NCBI RefSeq assembly: GCF_017873565.1
Contig: NZ_JAGGKH010000016.1
Coordinates: 1-64,000 of the forward strand
DNA from: Lederbergia galactosidilytica
Lineage (GTDB): Bacteria; Bacillota; Bacilli; Bacillales; Bacillaceae_C
DNA: 64,000 bases
Reading direction: 5' to 3'
Part shown: positions 18,433 to 28,010 of the stretch, piece after piece
How positions within the stretch are numbered: position 1 is the stretch's first letter
How the letters are laid out: each line of letters starts with the position of its first letter
Position numbers and translations under genes: made by a program
Notes under the pieces: model-generated
What the model saw: the letters and a program-made list of their open reading frames with translations, nothing else
Told to the model about the DNA's origin: nothing
Database searches by the model: none

Positions 18433-18639
18433 TTAGGCTTCGACATCATAGCCTTGTTCTTCAATTGCTTCTTTCATAGCATCAACATTTACTTTTGAGT
18501 CATCAAAGGTGACAGCAACTTTACCTGCCTCTAAATTTACTTCAGCCGCAGATACGCCAGCTAAATTTTTCAACGCGCCTTCAACAGCTTGTTTGCAATG
18601 TCCACATGTCATGCCTTGCACATTTAAAGTCTTCTCCAT
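18433..18639 (-). CDS. copZ: Copper chaperone CopZ
   Basis: A 68-aa heavy-metal-associated domain protein that binds Cu(I) through the GMTCGHCKQAV motif (CxxC at about residues 13-16) and hands it to CopA. The fold is complete, up to the C-terminal EEQGYDVEA. The ATG at 18639 has AAGGAGGTG upstream. It is the last gene of csoR-copA-copZ, 57 nt after copA, and the strong terminator follows. Confidence 0.95.
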   Translation of the reverse strand: MEKTLNVQGMTCGHCKQAVEGALKNLAGVSAAEVNLEAGKVAVTFDDSKVNVDAMKEAIEEQGYDVEA

Positions 18640-18696
18640 GCTTTTCACCTCCTTCAAATTGCTTTTTAAGGTAGCTTAAACAGGCACTTACGTTTT

Positions 18697-21081
18697 TTAT
18701 AATTTCACTCGTTTTAACCGCAGTGAATTGGACACAACACTAACCGAACTTAATGCCATAGCTGCACCGGCAATCCATGGGGCAAGTAGCCCAATCGCTG
18801 CAACTGGAATTCCTGCTGTATTATAGCCAAAAGCCCAGAAAAGGTTTTGCCGGATATTTTTAATCGTTGCATGACTAATCCTAATGGCTTTCGGAATGAG
18901 CAGTAGTTCTCCACCAAGAATGGTGACATCTGCCGCTTCAATTGCTACTTCTGTACCTGTCCCAATCGCAATACCAATATCTGCTGTAACTAATGCAGGG
19001 GCATCGTTCACACCGTCACCAACCATAGCTACCTTTTTACCTTTAGCTTGAATTTCTTTTACTTTATCCGCTTTTTCTTCAGGTAAGACTTGGGCAATCA
19101 CATGTTCAATCCCAACTTGTTTAGCAATGGCTTGGGCTGTTCTTTCATTATCTCCAGTTAGCATAATCACTTCCAAGCCCTGTTCTTTCAACTCTTTAAT
19201 GGCTTGTGGTGCAGTTTCTTTAATCGTATCTGCAACCGCAACTATTCCCCGATACTTTCCATCAATTGCAATTAACATCGCTGTCTTACCATTGATTTCA
19301 AAATCAACTAATTTCTCTTCATTAGCTCCAATATCAACGTGATAATCATTCATTAATTTTCGATTCCCAACAAGAACTTGTTTGCCAGATACTTTGGCTT
19401 CAATACCATGGCCGGGTATCGCAGTAAATTCATCCACATCGACAAAATCAATCTCTTTCTCTGTTGCATGAGCCACAATCGCACCAGCAAGTGGATGTTC
19501 AGATCCCTTTTCTGCACTCGCCAATAATTGTAACGCCTCTTCATCCCCAGTAAAATCTGTTACTTCTGGTTTTCCTTTTGTGATCGTGCCTGTTTTGTCA
19601 AGAACAATAGCCTCTAGCTGATGCGTTCTTTCTAAGTGTTCCCCACCTTTAAACAGGATTCCACTTTCAGCAGCTCTTCCTGTTCCAACCATAATTGAAG
19701 TTGGCGTTGCAAGTCCTAACGCACATGGACAGGCAATCACAAGTACCGCAATTGCGGCAACTAAGGCAGATTCAAATTGACCAGGCTGGACAAAAGCAAT
19801 CCATATGATAAATGTTAGAATAGCAATTCCGACAACGATTGGTACGAAATAACCAGAAATAATATCAGCTAATCGTTGAATGGGTGCTTTTGATCCCTGT
19901 GCCTCTTCGACCACTTTCACAATTGATGCAAGAGCCGTATCCTTTCCTACCTTTGTCGCTTCCATTTCAATCGAACCGTTTTTGTTTATCGTTGAGCCAA
20001 TCACGGCTGTCCCTACTTCTTTTTCAATCGGTATAGATTCACCTGTAAGCATCGATTCATCGACCGAGGTTCTTCCCATTACTACGATACCATCTACGGG
20101 TATCTTTTCTCCTGGTTTAACAACTAATCGATCACCAACAACAACTTCATCTAATGGGATCATGATTTCCTCGCCATTCCTTTTGGCGCGCGCTTCTTTT
20201 GCCTGTAAATTAAGTAAAGAAGATAAGGCATTCGTTGTCTGGCTTTTCGCTCTTGCCTCCAAATACTTACCAAACAGAATCAATGTGATTAACACTGCAC
20301 TTGTTTCAAAATATAAATGTGGCATATATTCAGGGGTCCCGATCGTCTTAAATGCTTCGTATAAACTATAGAAATAAGCGGCACTTGTCCCTAATGCAAC
20401 AAGGACATCCATATTCGCTCCACCATTTTTCAGGTTCTTATAGGCTCCCACATAAAATTGCCAGCCAATGATAAATTGAACAGGCGTTGCTAAAGCAAAT
20501 TGGAACCACGGATTCATGAATAGATCCGGTATATTCATATTAAATAAATGGACCAACATAGTCACTAATAACGGTGCAGATAACACAGCAGAGATGATTA
20601 ATTTTATTTTCTGATGTTTTAGTTCTCTTTCTTTATGTGTTTGCTTTTCCGCAACATCTGCCTTAGCTTTCGCATCATAACCAATATTTTTAATTTTTTC
20701 TATTAATGCTTTAGGATTTACTATTCCAGGATTATAATCAATTGTTGCCGTTTCTGTCGTTAAGTTGACAGTGGCCGCCTGAACTCCCTCTTGCTTATTC
20801 AATACCTTCTCAATACGATTGGAACATGCCGCACAGGTCATGCCAAATACGTCTAATTCAATATTCTCCATTAAAACTCCGTAGCCGACATTTTCAATTT
20901 TCTTCGTAATATCTTCTATTGAAGTTTTTTCCGAATTATAATCGATAGTCGCTTTTTCGGTCGTTAAATTGACTTGTGCTTTTACTCCATCCATTTTATT
21001 TAATGTTTTTTCAATACGATTGGAACAAGCTGCACAGGTCATACCTGTTATCCCTAATGTTGTATGATTTGTATCGCCCAT
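18697..21081 (-). CDS. copA: Copper-exporting P1B-type ATPase CopA
   Basis: A 794-aa Cu(I) efflux pump. Two N-terminal heavy-metal domains each carry [12 protein letters not shown] (CxxC at 16-19 and 83-86). The core shows the TGES actuator motif, the membrane CPC metal site (IACPCALG), the phosphorylated DKTGT and the GDGVNDAP hinge. Length fits Bacillus CopA. It starts 13 nt after csoR and is followed by copZ, a classic copper-resistance operon under the CsoR operator at 21432. Confidence 0.97.
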   Translation of the reverse strand: MGDTNHTTLGITGMTCAACSNRIEKTLNKMDGVKAQVNLTTEKATIDYNSEKTSIEDITKKIENVGYGVLMENIELDVFGMTCAACSNRIEKVLNKQEGVQAATVNLTTETATIDYNPGIVNPKALIEKIKNIGYDAKAKADVAEKQTHKERELKHQKIKLIISAVLSAPLLVTMLVHLFNMNIPDLFMNPWFQFALATPVQFIIGWQFYVGAYKNLKNGGANMDVLVALGTSAAYFYSLYEAFKTIGTPEYMPHLYFETSAVLITLILFGKYLEARAKSQTTNALSSLLNLQAKEARAKRNGEEIMIPLDEVVVGDRLVVKPGEKIPVDGIVVMGRTSVDESMLTGESIPIEKEVGTAVIGSTINKNGSIEMEATKVGKDTALASIVKVVEEAQGSKAPIQRLADIISGYFVPIVVGIAILTFIIWIAFVQPGQFESALVAAIAVLVIACPCALGLATPTSIMVGTGRAAESGILFKGGEHLERTHQLEAIVLDKTGTITKGKPEVTDFTGDEEALQLLASAEKGSEHPLAGAIVAHATEKEIDFVDVDEFTAIPGHGIEAKVSGKQVLVGNRKLMNDYHVDIGANEEKLVDFEINGKTAMLIAIDGKYRGIVAVADTIKETAPQAIKELKEQGLEVIMLTGDNERTAQAIAKQVGIEHVIAQVLPEEKADKVKEIQAKGKKVAMVGDGVNDAPALVTADIGIAIGTGTEVAIEAADVTILGGELLLIPKAIRISHATIKNIRQNLFWAFGYNTAGIPVAAIGLLAPWIAGAAMALSSVSVVSNSLRLKRVKL

Positions 21082-21093
21082 AACAAGCCCTCC

Positions 21094-21405
21094 CTACTTA
21101 GAAAACTGCTTCATAACACTCATTAATTCCTCAATCGTTTCTTTCCCTTCTCCTTGTTTAATGGCATCACTGACACAATGTTTGATATGCCGTTCAGTAA
21201 TCACAAAACCAACATTCTTCAAAGCAGATTGAATTGCGCTAATTTGCACTAAAATATCAACACAGTATCGATCCTCTTCCACCATTTTCTGTATTCCACG
21301 AACTTGACCTTCTATTCGTTTTAAACGGTTAACAACCTTTTCCTTTTCAGCTTGTGTTCTTGGTGTACTCGGGTGATCATGTAAGAATTTATCCAAATGA
21401 ATCAC
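21094..21405 (-). CDS. csoR: Copper-sensing repressor CsoR
   Basis: A 103-aa all-helical repressor that leaves DNA on binding Cu(I). The Cys-His-Cys ligand set is intact: C48 (RYCVDIL), H73 and C77 (ERHIKHCVSD). The RLKRIEGQVRGI motif of the family is present. It is the first gene of the operon, with GGAAGTG-type ribosome binding upstream and its own operator just before it. The paralogous copper locus at 62-64 kb has a similar operator, so this protein may control both. Confidence 0.95.
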   Translation of the reverse strand: MIHLDKFLHDHPSTPRTQAEKEKVVNRLKRIEGQVRGIQKMVEEDRYCVDILVQISAIQSALKNVGFVITERHIKHCVSDAIKQGEGKETIEELMSVMKQFSK

Positions 21406-21428
21406 TTCCTTTTTTTGCTTACGTATAT

Positions 21429-21457
21429 ACTATACCCCCATACGGTATAAAAGTCAA
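21429..21457 (-). promoter_or_regulatory. csoR-copAZ promoter with CsoR operator
   Basis: On the minus strand TTGACT (21457-21452), a 17-nt spacer and TATAGT (21434-21429). The spacer holds ATACC, GTATG, GGGGTAT (21448-21432), a GC-centred pseudo-palindrome typical of CsoR sites. Confidence 0.8.
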
Positions 21458-21943
21458 TGAAATGCTTTCTAGTTTGTAAAAGCATGCAGTTGTATCCTTA
21501 GATCCAGTTGAAGTTTATGGGGAAAAAATCTTATCAATATTTTTGAAAATAGAGCGACAAAGCTGTTTTCCAATTCAGAAATGATGCTTTCCATCATAAC
21601 GTGCCCTAGTCGTCGTGATATTATTGAAATTGTCTTAATGAACATTGAATTTATGTAAATATGGTTTAATCTAACTTCAGATTTGGCTTTCATTTCTCTT
21701 TAAAATTGTCAGTAGAGTGGTTTTTCACTCACTGGAACATTAAGTAATGCCCCCTTCATGCTCGAATTTAATTAACAGCCGAATTGTATAAGTAAGTTGA
21801 AGGGGTTTTCCCAAAACCTCTCCGCCCTAGCAACGCCGATAGACTCACTTCCTAATTTCCTCTTGCCCTATCGCCTGTAGCTAAACATCGAAAGTTGCTG
21901 GGCTCTAGAATTGGCAAGGTAAAATTTTATAAATGCTAAGCAA

Positions 21944-22000
21944 AAATAAAGACAGTCCAGCAGAATATTTTTATTTTGCCGAACTGTCTTTATTTTTTAT
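21944..22000. terminator. Bidirectional terminator-like hairpin
   Basis: AATAAAGACAGT pairs with ACTGTCTTTATT across a 26-nt loop, with T/A runs at both ends. No gene directly abuts it. It may have come in with a lost gene. Confidence 0.6.
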
Positions 22001-22013
22001 AATCCAGTTATTT

Positions 22014-22258
22014 GAATCAATTTCATAATAGAGATTTTAGCCTTCAAATCCGAACAAGTTGATTTACGCTTCGGATGGACGCTTTCCGGCGGACGTGCGG
22101 TGAGCTTCCTCGTCGCATCACGCTAACGCTAATCCCCCAGGAGTCCCAGTTTCCGCTCCAATCAACTAAGTTAAGGAAATATATTGACTAACAATTCAAT
22201 TTCCTTTAACAATAAAGTTCGTGTATTGATCGTTAATAAGCAATTATGAAATTGACTC
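22014..22258 (+). repeat. MITE-like repeat, family R, copy 3
   Basis: 245 bp, starting GAATCAATTTCATAAT and ending ATTATGAAATTGACTC. ATTT lies directly on both sides (22010-22013, 22259-22262). The central part is shorter than in copy 1. Confidence 0.8.
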
Positions 22259-22438
22259 ATTTGTTTAATTTATTGCGACTTTGTGACCAACAATTTCATT
22301 ATCTTGATTTAAGGGAATGATTGAAAGTTCAAGAATGAATGCATCCCCCGCTATGGCAATTTACAAATAGATGCCCTTTCTTTTTTTGATTTAAAAAGGC
22401 TTTTTAACGACTTCTACAGCTGTTAGATTCATCTTACC

Positions 22439-24340
22439 TCAATCCCTGTTCTTTCTGATTTCTCTTCGCATTTTACGAAGCGCTTTTTTTGAACCACGTT
22501 CTATATCATGCTGATTTTTTCGGATGTTATATTCTATAAACAAAGTGTCTAAATCATACCCTTCTGGATATAATTCCTTCCTTGATATATCTAGAGAAAT
22601 ACGCTTAACATTTACCTCGATAAATTCTCCATCATAGAACACAACAACATTATAGAATTTATCCATTTCTCTATATACAATTCCATAATCATTTAGTTCT
22701 AATAATTTTACTCGGTCGCCTTTTTTAAATTCATACTTCTCTTCAGTTTTTCCATTGACAATCTTGGGCTTCTTTATTTTATTCTCATTCACACGTTCTA
22801 ATTGATACTCTTTGTTTTCCATATACGCTTTAGCTCTTCGTAATACACTTTCTCGTACATTCATTTTTTGCGAAATCCATAGGGCATTACTTTCCCCCGA
22901 TTTTCCTATCAATAATTTATACATGGGTTCTAATGTGTCACTATTAAATTGCATGGCCGCATTCATGAAATCCTCATGCATTTCTGAAAAACGTTTTATC
23001 TCACCATAGTGAGTTGTTGCCACTGTCATACATCCCATATGGTAAAATTCCTCTAAAATTGAAATTGCAAGTGCTGCACCTTCATTAGGTTCCGTCCCAC
23101 TTCCAATTTCATCAAACAGTAAAAGTGTATTATTATTTGAAACTCTCATGATTTCTGCAATATTTTTCATATGAGATGAAAATGTACTTAACGCATTTTC
23201 TATACTCTGATTATCACCAATATCGACAAAAATGTTCTCAAATACTGCTATTTCGGTTTCCTTATCCGCCATAATATGGAATCCTGACATTACAGCCAAT
23301 GTTAATAAACCAATTGTTTTTAGTACGATCGTCTTCCCACCGGCATTCGGCCCTGTAATAATGAGGCTGCGATGCTCTTTACCAATTTCAAAATCTAGTG
23401 GCACAACTTCGCCGGTTAAAAGCGGATGTTTACAACGAACTAATTTTATATAGCCATGATCATTTAATTTTGGCTCTATCCCATCAATCTGTTTACTAAA
23501 CTTAGCTTTTGCAAACACCATATCATATTGGCTAATAAGCTCAAGATTGATATTAATTTCATGCAGATTTTCTAAGATCATTCCTGTTAAAGTAGCTAAT
23601 ATTTGATATTCTTCCATGGCTTCTTCAGCTTTTAGTGTTGCCAGCTCTCCATTTAACTTTGTAACTGTATTTGGTTCGATAAAGACTGTAGAACCTTTAG
23701 AAGACACTTCAATGATTGTTCCTGCAACTTGATTTTTATAAGATGCTTTAATGGGGATAGTATATCGATCATCTTTCTTACTAATTAAAAACTCTTGAAT
23801 GTATTTCTTATTGGCACTGTTATTTAGAAATTTGCCTAAACGCTCTTTAATTTTCTCTTCAACAGAGTCAATATTATTTCGGATTCGCCTTAATTCTTTA
23901 CTTGCAGTTGAGGCAACATTATTTCCTTTAATTGCAAAATTAATTTCCTCCTCCACTGCTATAAATTCAGAAAGCGAATTCGCATACGAAGCTAGTACCG
24001 GTGCAAAGAACTCCTTATTCAGCATAAACTGTTTAATTTTTCTACATCCTCTTAAAAAATCAACTGTATGCACCAACTCACTTGGATCTAACATGACCCC
24101 TTTTTCAAGATTTCGGATGATATTTCCTATATTGGAAGTACCTAAAAATGGAACATGACCATCTGCATCCAATATAGATCGTGCCTCAGATGTTTCATTC
24201 AAGCGATTTTTAACAACCTTCATATTTGAGCTTGGCTCCAATTTATCTAATAATTGTTCACCTAACCCACTTACACAATAAGTTTTAATTATTTGTTTTA
24301 ACTCGTTATATTGCAACTTTTCATACGTTATCTTATTCAT
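22439..24340 (-). CDS. MutS2-like ATPase lacking the Smr domain
   Basis: A 633-aa protein with the MutS2 domain order: N-terminal helical lever (1-110), core and clamp (about 110-300), and an ABC-type ATPase (about 310-520) with GPNAGGKT, LLLFDEIGSGT and TTHYGEIK. It then has a short KOW-like beta region (KKGDRVKLLELNDYGIV) and a basic tail. Canonical MutS2 is near 780 aa and ends in an Smr nuclease domain, which is absent here. MutS2 of B. subtilis acts on collided ribosomes. This paralogue may bind nucleic acid or ribosomes without cutting (inference). GAGGGG precedes ATG 24340. The leader (24341-24756) is unusual. Confidence 0.85.
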   Translation of the reverse strand: MNKITYEKLQYNELKQIIKTYCVSGLGEQLLDKLEPSSNMKVVKNRLNETSEARSILDADGHVPFLGTSNIGNIIRNLEKGVMLDPSELVHTVDFLRGCRKIKQFMLNKEFFAPVLASYANSLSEFIAVEEEINFAIKGNNVASTASKELRRIRNNIDSVEEKIKERLGKFLNNSANKKYIQEFLISKKDDRYTIPIKASYKNQVAGTIIEVSSKGSTVFIEPNTVTKLNGELATLKAEEAMEEYQILATLTGMILENLHEININLELISQYDMVFAKAKFSKQIDGIEPKLNDHGYIKLVRCKHPLLTGEVVPLDFEIGKEHRSLIITGPNAGGKTIVLKTIGLLTLAVMSGFHIMADKETEIAVFENIFVDIGDNQSIENALSTFSSHMKNIAEIMRVSNNNTLLLFDEIGSGTEPNEGAALAISILEEFYHMGCMTVATTHYGEIKRFSEMHEDFMNAAMQFNSDTLEPMYKLLIGKSGESNALWISQKMNVRESVLRRAKAYMENKEYQLERVNENKIKKPKIVNGKTEEKYEFKKGDRVKLLELNDYGIVYREMDKFYNVVVFYDGEFIEVNVKRISLDISRKELYPEGYDLDTLFIEYNIRKNQHDIERGSKKALRKMRREIRKNRD

Positions 24341-24376
24341 TTTCAATACCCCTCACTATGATTTTTCATATCATAC

Positions 24377-24756
24377 ATGAAGATACCTACCTATTAGATT
24401 CCAATGAAAATTAATGACATATAATATGAAGTATGACTTTTTCACACTAAATAAGCACAAAAAAGCTGCGGGGATACCGCAGCTTTTTACAATTATAAGG
24501 GCCGTGTAACATACTTATATTGAAATAAGCCATCTAGAATCAGATTAGCTATTCCATAAATTTACACGTTTTATAAAGTAGGGTAGGTATCTTCATAGGT
24601 TTTGAAATAAATCCATGACAAAACTAGGAATGTACATTCCATAAAAAATTTCCTATTTGCCATTAAATTTATTTCATTAAATTTTTCCTATTTAGAATCT
24701 ACCGCACTCACAAAAAGCACCTCTAATTTAAAGTTTTTAATCCATTGGAATCTAAT
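24377..24756 (-). promoter_or_regulatory. Structured leader with a split inverted repeat
   Basis: The 30-bp site at 24377-24406 consists of two arms separated by one base. Arm 1 (24377-24391, 15 bp) has its exact reverse complement at 24582-24596. Arm 2 (24393-24406, 14 bp) has its exact reverse complement at 24743-24756. Between lie a strong terminator hairpin (24457-24489), a 7-bp pair CGTGTAA (24512) / TTACACG (24562), and a perfect 14-bp palindrome GGAATGTACATTCC (24627-24640). A 28-codon frame (24533 to 24447) runs through the terminator but lacks a clear ribosome site. It could be an attenuator leader or the scar of a small element. Confidence 0.5.
24457..24489 (-). terminator. Isolated terminator in the MutS2-like leader
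   Basis: A 12-bp stem, AAAAAGCTGCGG (24460-24471) with CCGCAGCTTTTT (24477-24488), and a 5-nt loop. Either strand could use it. No gene ends nearby, which argues for attenuation of the MutS2-like gene. Confidence 0.8.
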
Positions 24757-24882
24757 TTATATATCACATTATCATGCTTAAATTAAAAAGTAAAGGAATT
24801 ATTTCCAGTAAGTTTATTCGTCAACAACATAAAAAATTATCGAAAAATAAGCTTTACTAAACTCTATATAATTTATTATGCT

Positions 24883-25111
24883 GAATCAATTTCATAATAG
24901 AGATTTTAGCATTCAAATCCGAACAACGTTGATTTACGCTTCAGGTGGACGCTTTCCGGGGGCACTCCTGCGGGATCTCACCTGTCACGCTAGCTAATCC
25001 CCCAGGGAGTCGCCACCTTCCGCTCGAATCAACTAAGTTAAGGTAATACATGGACTAACAATTCAATCTCGTTTAACAATAACGTTCGTGGATTGATCAT
25101 TAATAAGACTC
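24883..25111 (+). repeat. MITE-like repeat, family R, copy 4
   Basis: 229 bp, starting GAATCAATTTCATAAT. The right terminus has lost about 14 bp (ends AAGACTC), yet ATGCT flanks both sides (24878-24882, 25112-25116). This supports genuine insertion followed by internal deletion. Confidence 0.78.
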
Positions 25112-25116
25112 ATGCT

Positions 25117-25532
25117 AATTAGAAAAGGCAACTTGTTAATATTTCTTAAACCTCACTGTCGCCCCAATCTTTCTATGAGCTTTTAGGAGGTATACTGTTA
25201 AGGATTCGGACATGGTACAAACAAATTGTACATTGAAACCGAGAAAGGGACAGGTGATCATCTCATGCGATTTTTAAACGAATATTCAGAATCCCTCGTT
25301 AACTTCACGGTAAAAAAAGCCATTCTGTAAAATAGATGGAGCAAAATGGGCTTTATACTTTTGCTTAGAGTTTGAGCATTCTTCACTGAAATCCTTCATT
25401 ATAATACCTAAAGCAGCATAATGCTACCTTCATTTTAAACGATCGCCCTTAACCAGAGCGTAATACAACATACGGAGCACCCCGGTCTGTGTTTGATAGT
25501 CAGGGTGTCTCCCGATACTCTCTATTTCACTT
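25117..25532. other. Intergenic region, possible tiny ORF
   Basis: A 21-codon plus-strand frame (25265-25330) has AGGTGA at good spacing but no family I know. It may be the decapitated start of a lost gene. Nothing else is recognisable. Confidence 0.3.
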
Positions 25533-25919
25533 TTATTCTATTTCTCCCGGCTTGATTGTTTTGATTTTCTTTATGAAATAGTAGTGTTTATAGAGACCAA
25601 GTACTACCATAATGATTTGGACAAAAAGAATATCAACAATAAATAACGAAAGCACTATAAAAAAGTCAGCGATCAAATTAATACGGATTTTCTCTTTACG
25701 AGTCATGCCCCTTTTCTGGCGAAATCCTTCCACATACTTGTCATATACTTTAGTGCCCTTAAACCAATTATCAAGTCGCTCAGAACTTTTTGTAAAGCAA
25801 AAAGCCGCCACTAAATAAAACGGGCCACCTGGCAGAACAGGTAATATTGTTCCTGCAATCCCGATACCTAAAAATATAAGCCCCATAACGACTAACAGAA
25901 TTTTTTTGATATATTTCAA
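25533..25919 (-). CDS. DUF454 (YbaN-like) membrane protein
   Basis: About 128 aa with three or four membrane helices and the DUF454 pattern LGIAGTILPVLPGGPFYLVAAFCFTKSSERLDNWF, followed by a basic loop (RQKRGMTRKEKIR). The family is small, membrane-bound and of unknown function. TTG 25919 is best placed relative to GAAGGTG. GTG 25928 is the alternative. It is monocistronic. Confidence 0.82.
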   Translation of the reverse strand: MKYIKKILLVVMGLIFLGIGIAGTILPVLPGGPFYLVAAFCFTKSSERLDNWFKGTKVYDKYVEGFRQKRGMTRKEKIRINLIADFFIVLSLFIVDILFVQIIMVVLGLYKHYYFIKKIKTIKPGEIE

Positions 25920-26079
25920 TATGATCACCTTCGTTTATCGCCATATCCCCTCGTCATTGACAAGTGATATACAATCCATGATGTTATAGCACACTGAGTA
26001 TGTTAAGTATAAATACTTTTACTTGAACTGTCCAAATTCATTGTGGCGTTTAAGAGACATTTCTAAAAAACTTCATTCT

Positions 26080-26218
26080 GAGGCTGGGACAAAAGTGTTT
26101 TCGCTTAAGTAAAGTCCGAACTATTAGTGTGAAAATAACCCACTCCGGAAATATACTTCGCTAAGGTAATGCAATATTCGCTTTTGAGGCTTAGCATTTT
26201 TAGTTATGTCCCAGCCTC
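26080..26218 (-). repeat. Inverted-terminus repeat, family S, copy 1
   Basis: 139 bp, beginning GAGGCTGGGAC and ending GTCCCAGCCTC, with internal inverted segments (GCTAAGCCTC and its complement). It lies in the opposite orientation to copies at 39397 and 44868 and lacks their central part. Confidence 0.8.
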
Positions 26219-26457
26219 ATATAGAGCGTTAATCAACATAGTTGCCTGAGTATCCTTCTATTAATTTTACCTCTTTACTCCCATTCACTTCACTATTAGG
26301 TTCTTCCCAGAACAGAAGGAAATATCAAATGATATAATAAGAAATGGAGAATTTCTGCAATAGGGGAAAACTGAATTGGAGTGGAAATTCTACAAAATAT
26401 AGTTCACAGAAGCAAATGCTCCCTAATTGATTTAGGAATTGGAGAAATATTGAACTC

Positions 26458-26493
26458 TATAAAGGTCTGGGTCACTATGAGACCCAGACCTAA
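26458..26493 (-). terminator. Terminator of the zinc alcohol dehydrogenase gene
   Basis: GGTCTGGGTC (26464-26473) pairs perfectly with GACCCAGACC (26481-26490), just after the dehydrogenase stop. Confidence 0.8.
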
Positions 26494-26509
26494 GGTTTCT
26501 CTGTATAAA

Positions 26510-27601
26510 TTACTTGGCGATTTTTAGGATCGGTTTAATGGTTACGCCATTTTTGGAATCCTCAAAGGCTTCATTAATATCTTCAAAGTCATAGAATTTG
26601 ACTAGTTTATCAAATGGGAATTGGCCTGCCTTGTAGTAATCAACTAATTCCGGAATGAAGACATTTGGTACTGAGTCACCTTCAATGACACCCATCATTG
26701 TTTTTCCTTCAGCCATTAAATCATTGTGTACATCAATATTCATTTCTGGTGTAACACCGACGATTGCAGCTACTCCAAGAGGACGTAATGCTTGTAAACA
26801 TTGACGAACAACTGGGGGAACTCCTGTTGTATCGACTGCATATTTTGTTCCGCCATTTGTTAGTTCCTTAATTTCTTTCACAACATCTACTTTTGATCCA
26901 TTGAATGTATGTGTAGCACCAAGCTCTTTCGCCAGCTCTAGTCGTGAATCATGAACATCAATGGCAATAATGGTTTTACAGCCTACAATTTTTGCGGCCA
27001 TAATGGCACTTAAACCAACTGCACCTGCACCATAAATAGCAATAGTTGAACCGAACTCTGGTTTGATTCTATTCAAAACAGTACCTGCCCCTGTTTGGAT
27101 CCCACAGCCTAAAGGCCCTAATAAAGCTAAGTCCACATCTTTATCCACCTTGACAATATTACGCTCATGTGCAATGGCAAATGTACCAAATGAAGATTGA
27201 CCAAAGAATGTTGAAAGCGAGTGACCATCTTTTGATAAACGATGTGTATAATCATCATTCGTGCCACCAAAGTTCAAATCATTGAATGTTTCACAGACTG
27301 TTGGGTGACCTGTTAAACAATTATCGCAATGGCCACAATGTGCGAATGATAATACAACATGATCACCTTTTGCAAAGCGTGTAACACCTTCACCAACTTC
27401 TTCTACAATTCCTGACCCTTCGTGTCCAAGTACAGCAGGCAGAGGTGCAATTGCTTCATCACGTGCAACGGCATCTGTATGACATACACCTGTAGCTACA
27501 ATTTTCACTAAAACTTCATTCGCTTTCGGTGCCGCTAACTCTACTTCCTCAAAGCGAAAATCCTGACCCTGTCCATGTGTTACTGCTGCTTTAATCTTCA
27601 T
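26510..27601 (-). CDS. Zinc-dependent alcohol dehydrogenase (aryl-alcohol type)
   Basis: A 363-aa medium-chain dehydrogenase oxidising alcohols with NAD+. Catalytic zinc ligands are in GVCHTD and LGHEGSG. The structural-zinc lobe is CGHCDNCLTGHPTVC, and the Rossmann motif is GAGAVGLSA. Length and the class III-like insert (LNFGGTNDDYTHRLSKDGHS) resemble benzyl-alcohol and aryl-alcohol dehydrogenases. Leader sequence GAGGCAAC provides the ribosome site. It is monocistronic with its own terminator. The physiological substrate is not determined. Confidence 0.88.
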   Translation of the reverse strand: MKIKAAVTHGQGQDFRFEEVELAAPKANEVLVKIVATGVCHTDAVARDEAIAPLPAVLGHEGSGIVEEVGEGVTRFAKGDHVVLSFAHCGHCDNCLTGHPTVCETFNDLNFGGTNDDYTHRLSKDGHSLSTFFGQSSFGTFAIAHERNIVKVDKDVDLALLGPLGCGIQTGAGTVLNRIKPEFGSTIAIYGAGAVGLSAIMAAKIVGCKTIIAIDVHDSRLELAKELGATHTFNGSKVDVVKEIKELTNGGTKYAVDTTGVPPVVRQCLQALRPLGVAAIVGVTPEMNIDVHNDLMAEGKTMMGVIEGDSVPNVFIPELVDYYKAGQFPFDKLVKFYDFEDINEAFEDSKNGVTIKPILKIAK

Positions 27602-28010
27602 AGTTGCCTCCTTGAGAACAAGTAATTTATCTCGAATTAGAGATATTCGTTTTAATTCTATTTTAATACTAAATATACTATTTGCAAATAATCTGCTTTA
27701 AACTCCCTTTTGTTTCAAAAGATAATATGCCAAAAAACACAAGTATATATACGTATCTGCTTCTTTCCATACGCCTATTTCTTCACAAACTTAACCCTTA
27801 GACACACCGATCCATTGCAACACTCGAAGTAGCAAGTTCCTAAAATCACTAGCATAGCCGCAAGTTACTTTATTAGACTATTTCCACAGTTCCCTACGGC
27901 TATTCACTTCATGCTCAAACCATCTAATTGTATATTAAATGGTCTTTCCATCCAATTTTACTAATTAGGGATACTTAATACGATGTCCCCTTTTAATATA
28001 AGAATTTGTT
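27602..28010. other. Intergenic region around the tnpB relic
   Basis: Apart from the relic at 27791-27912, no gene or motif is evident. Confidence 0.5.
27791..27912 (-). mobile_element. Decayed right end of an IS200/IS605 tnpB element
   Basis: The stretch aligns by eye, with many substitutions, to the 3' end of the tnpB element at 57.9 kb. The shared core (plus strand AGTTACTTTATTAG, then CCACAGTTCC) and the boundary region TTAACC/TGAACC correspond. Only the region coding for the last tnpB codons and guide-RNA scaffold remains. No transposase frame survives here. Confidence 0.6.

Larger units (their letters stand above)
21460..22438. other. Long intergenic region downstream of mutS2-like gene
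   Basis: Contains a strong bidirectional hairpin (21944-22000) and repeat R3 (22014-22258). A 74-codon minus-strand frame near 21469-21693 has no clear ribosome site or family, and I treat it as spurious. The rest holds nothing I can name. Confidence 0.5.
25920..26509. other. Intergenic region with repeat S1 and a terminator
   Basis: Holds repeat S1 (26080-26218) and the alcohol dehydrogenase terminator (26458-26493). No coding sequence seen. Confidence 0.6.

Noticed and set aside
21469-21693. 74-codon minus-strand frame downstream of csoR's promoter
   Set aside because: Poor ribosome site, no recognisable family, biased composition.
24377-24756. Simultaneous H-type pseudoknot formed by both arms of the split repeat
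   Set aside because: Only one base separates the two 3' strands, too short to span a 14-bp stem, so both helices cannot form together in a simple pseudoknot.
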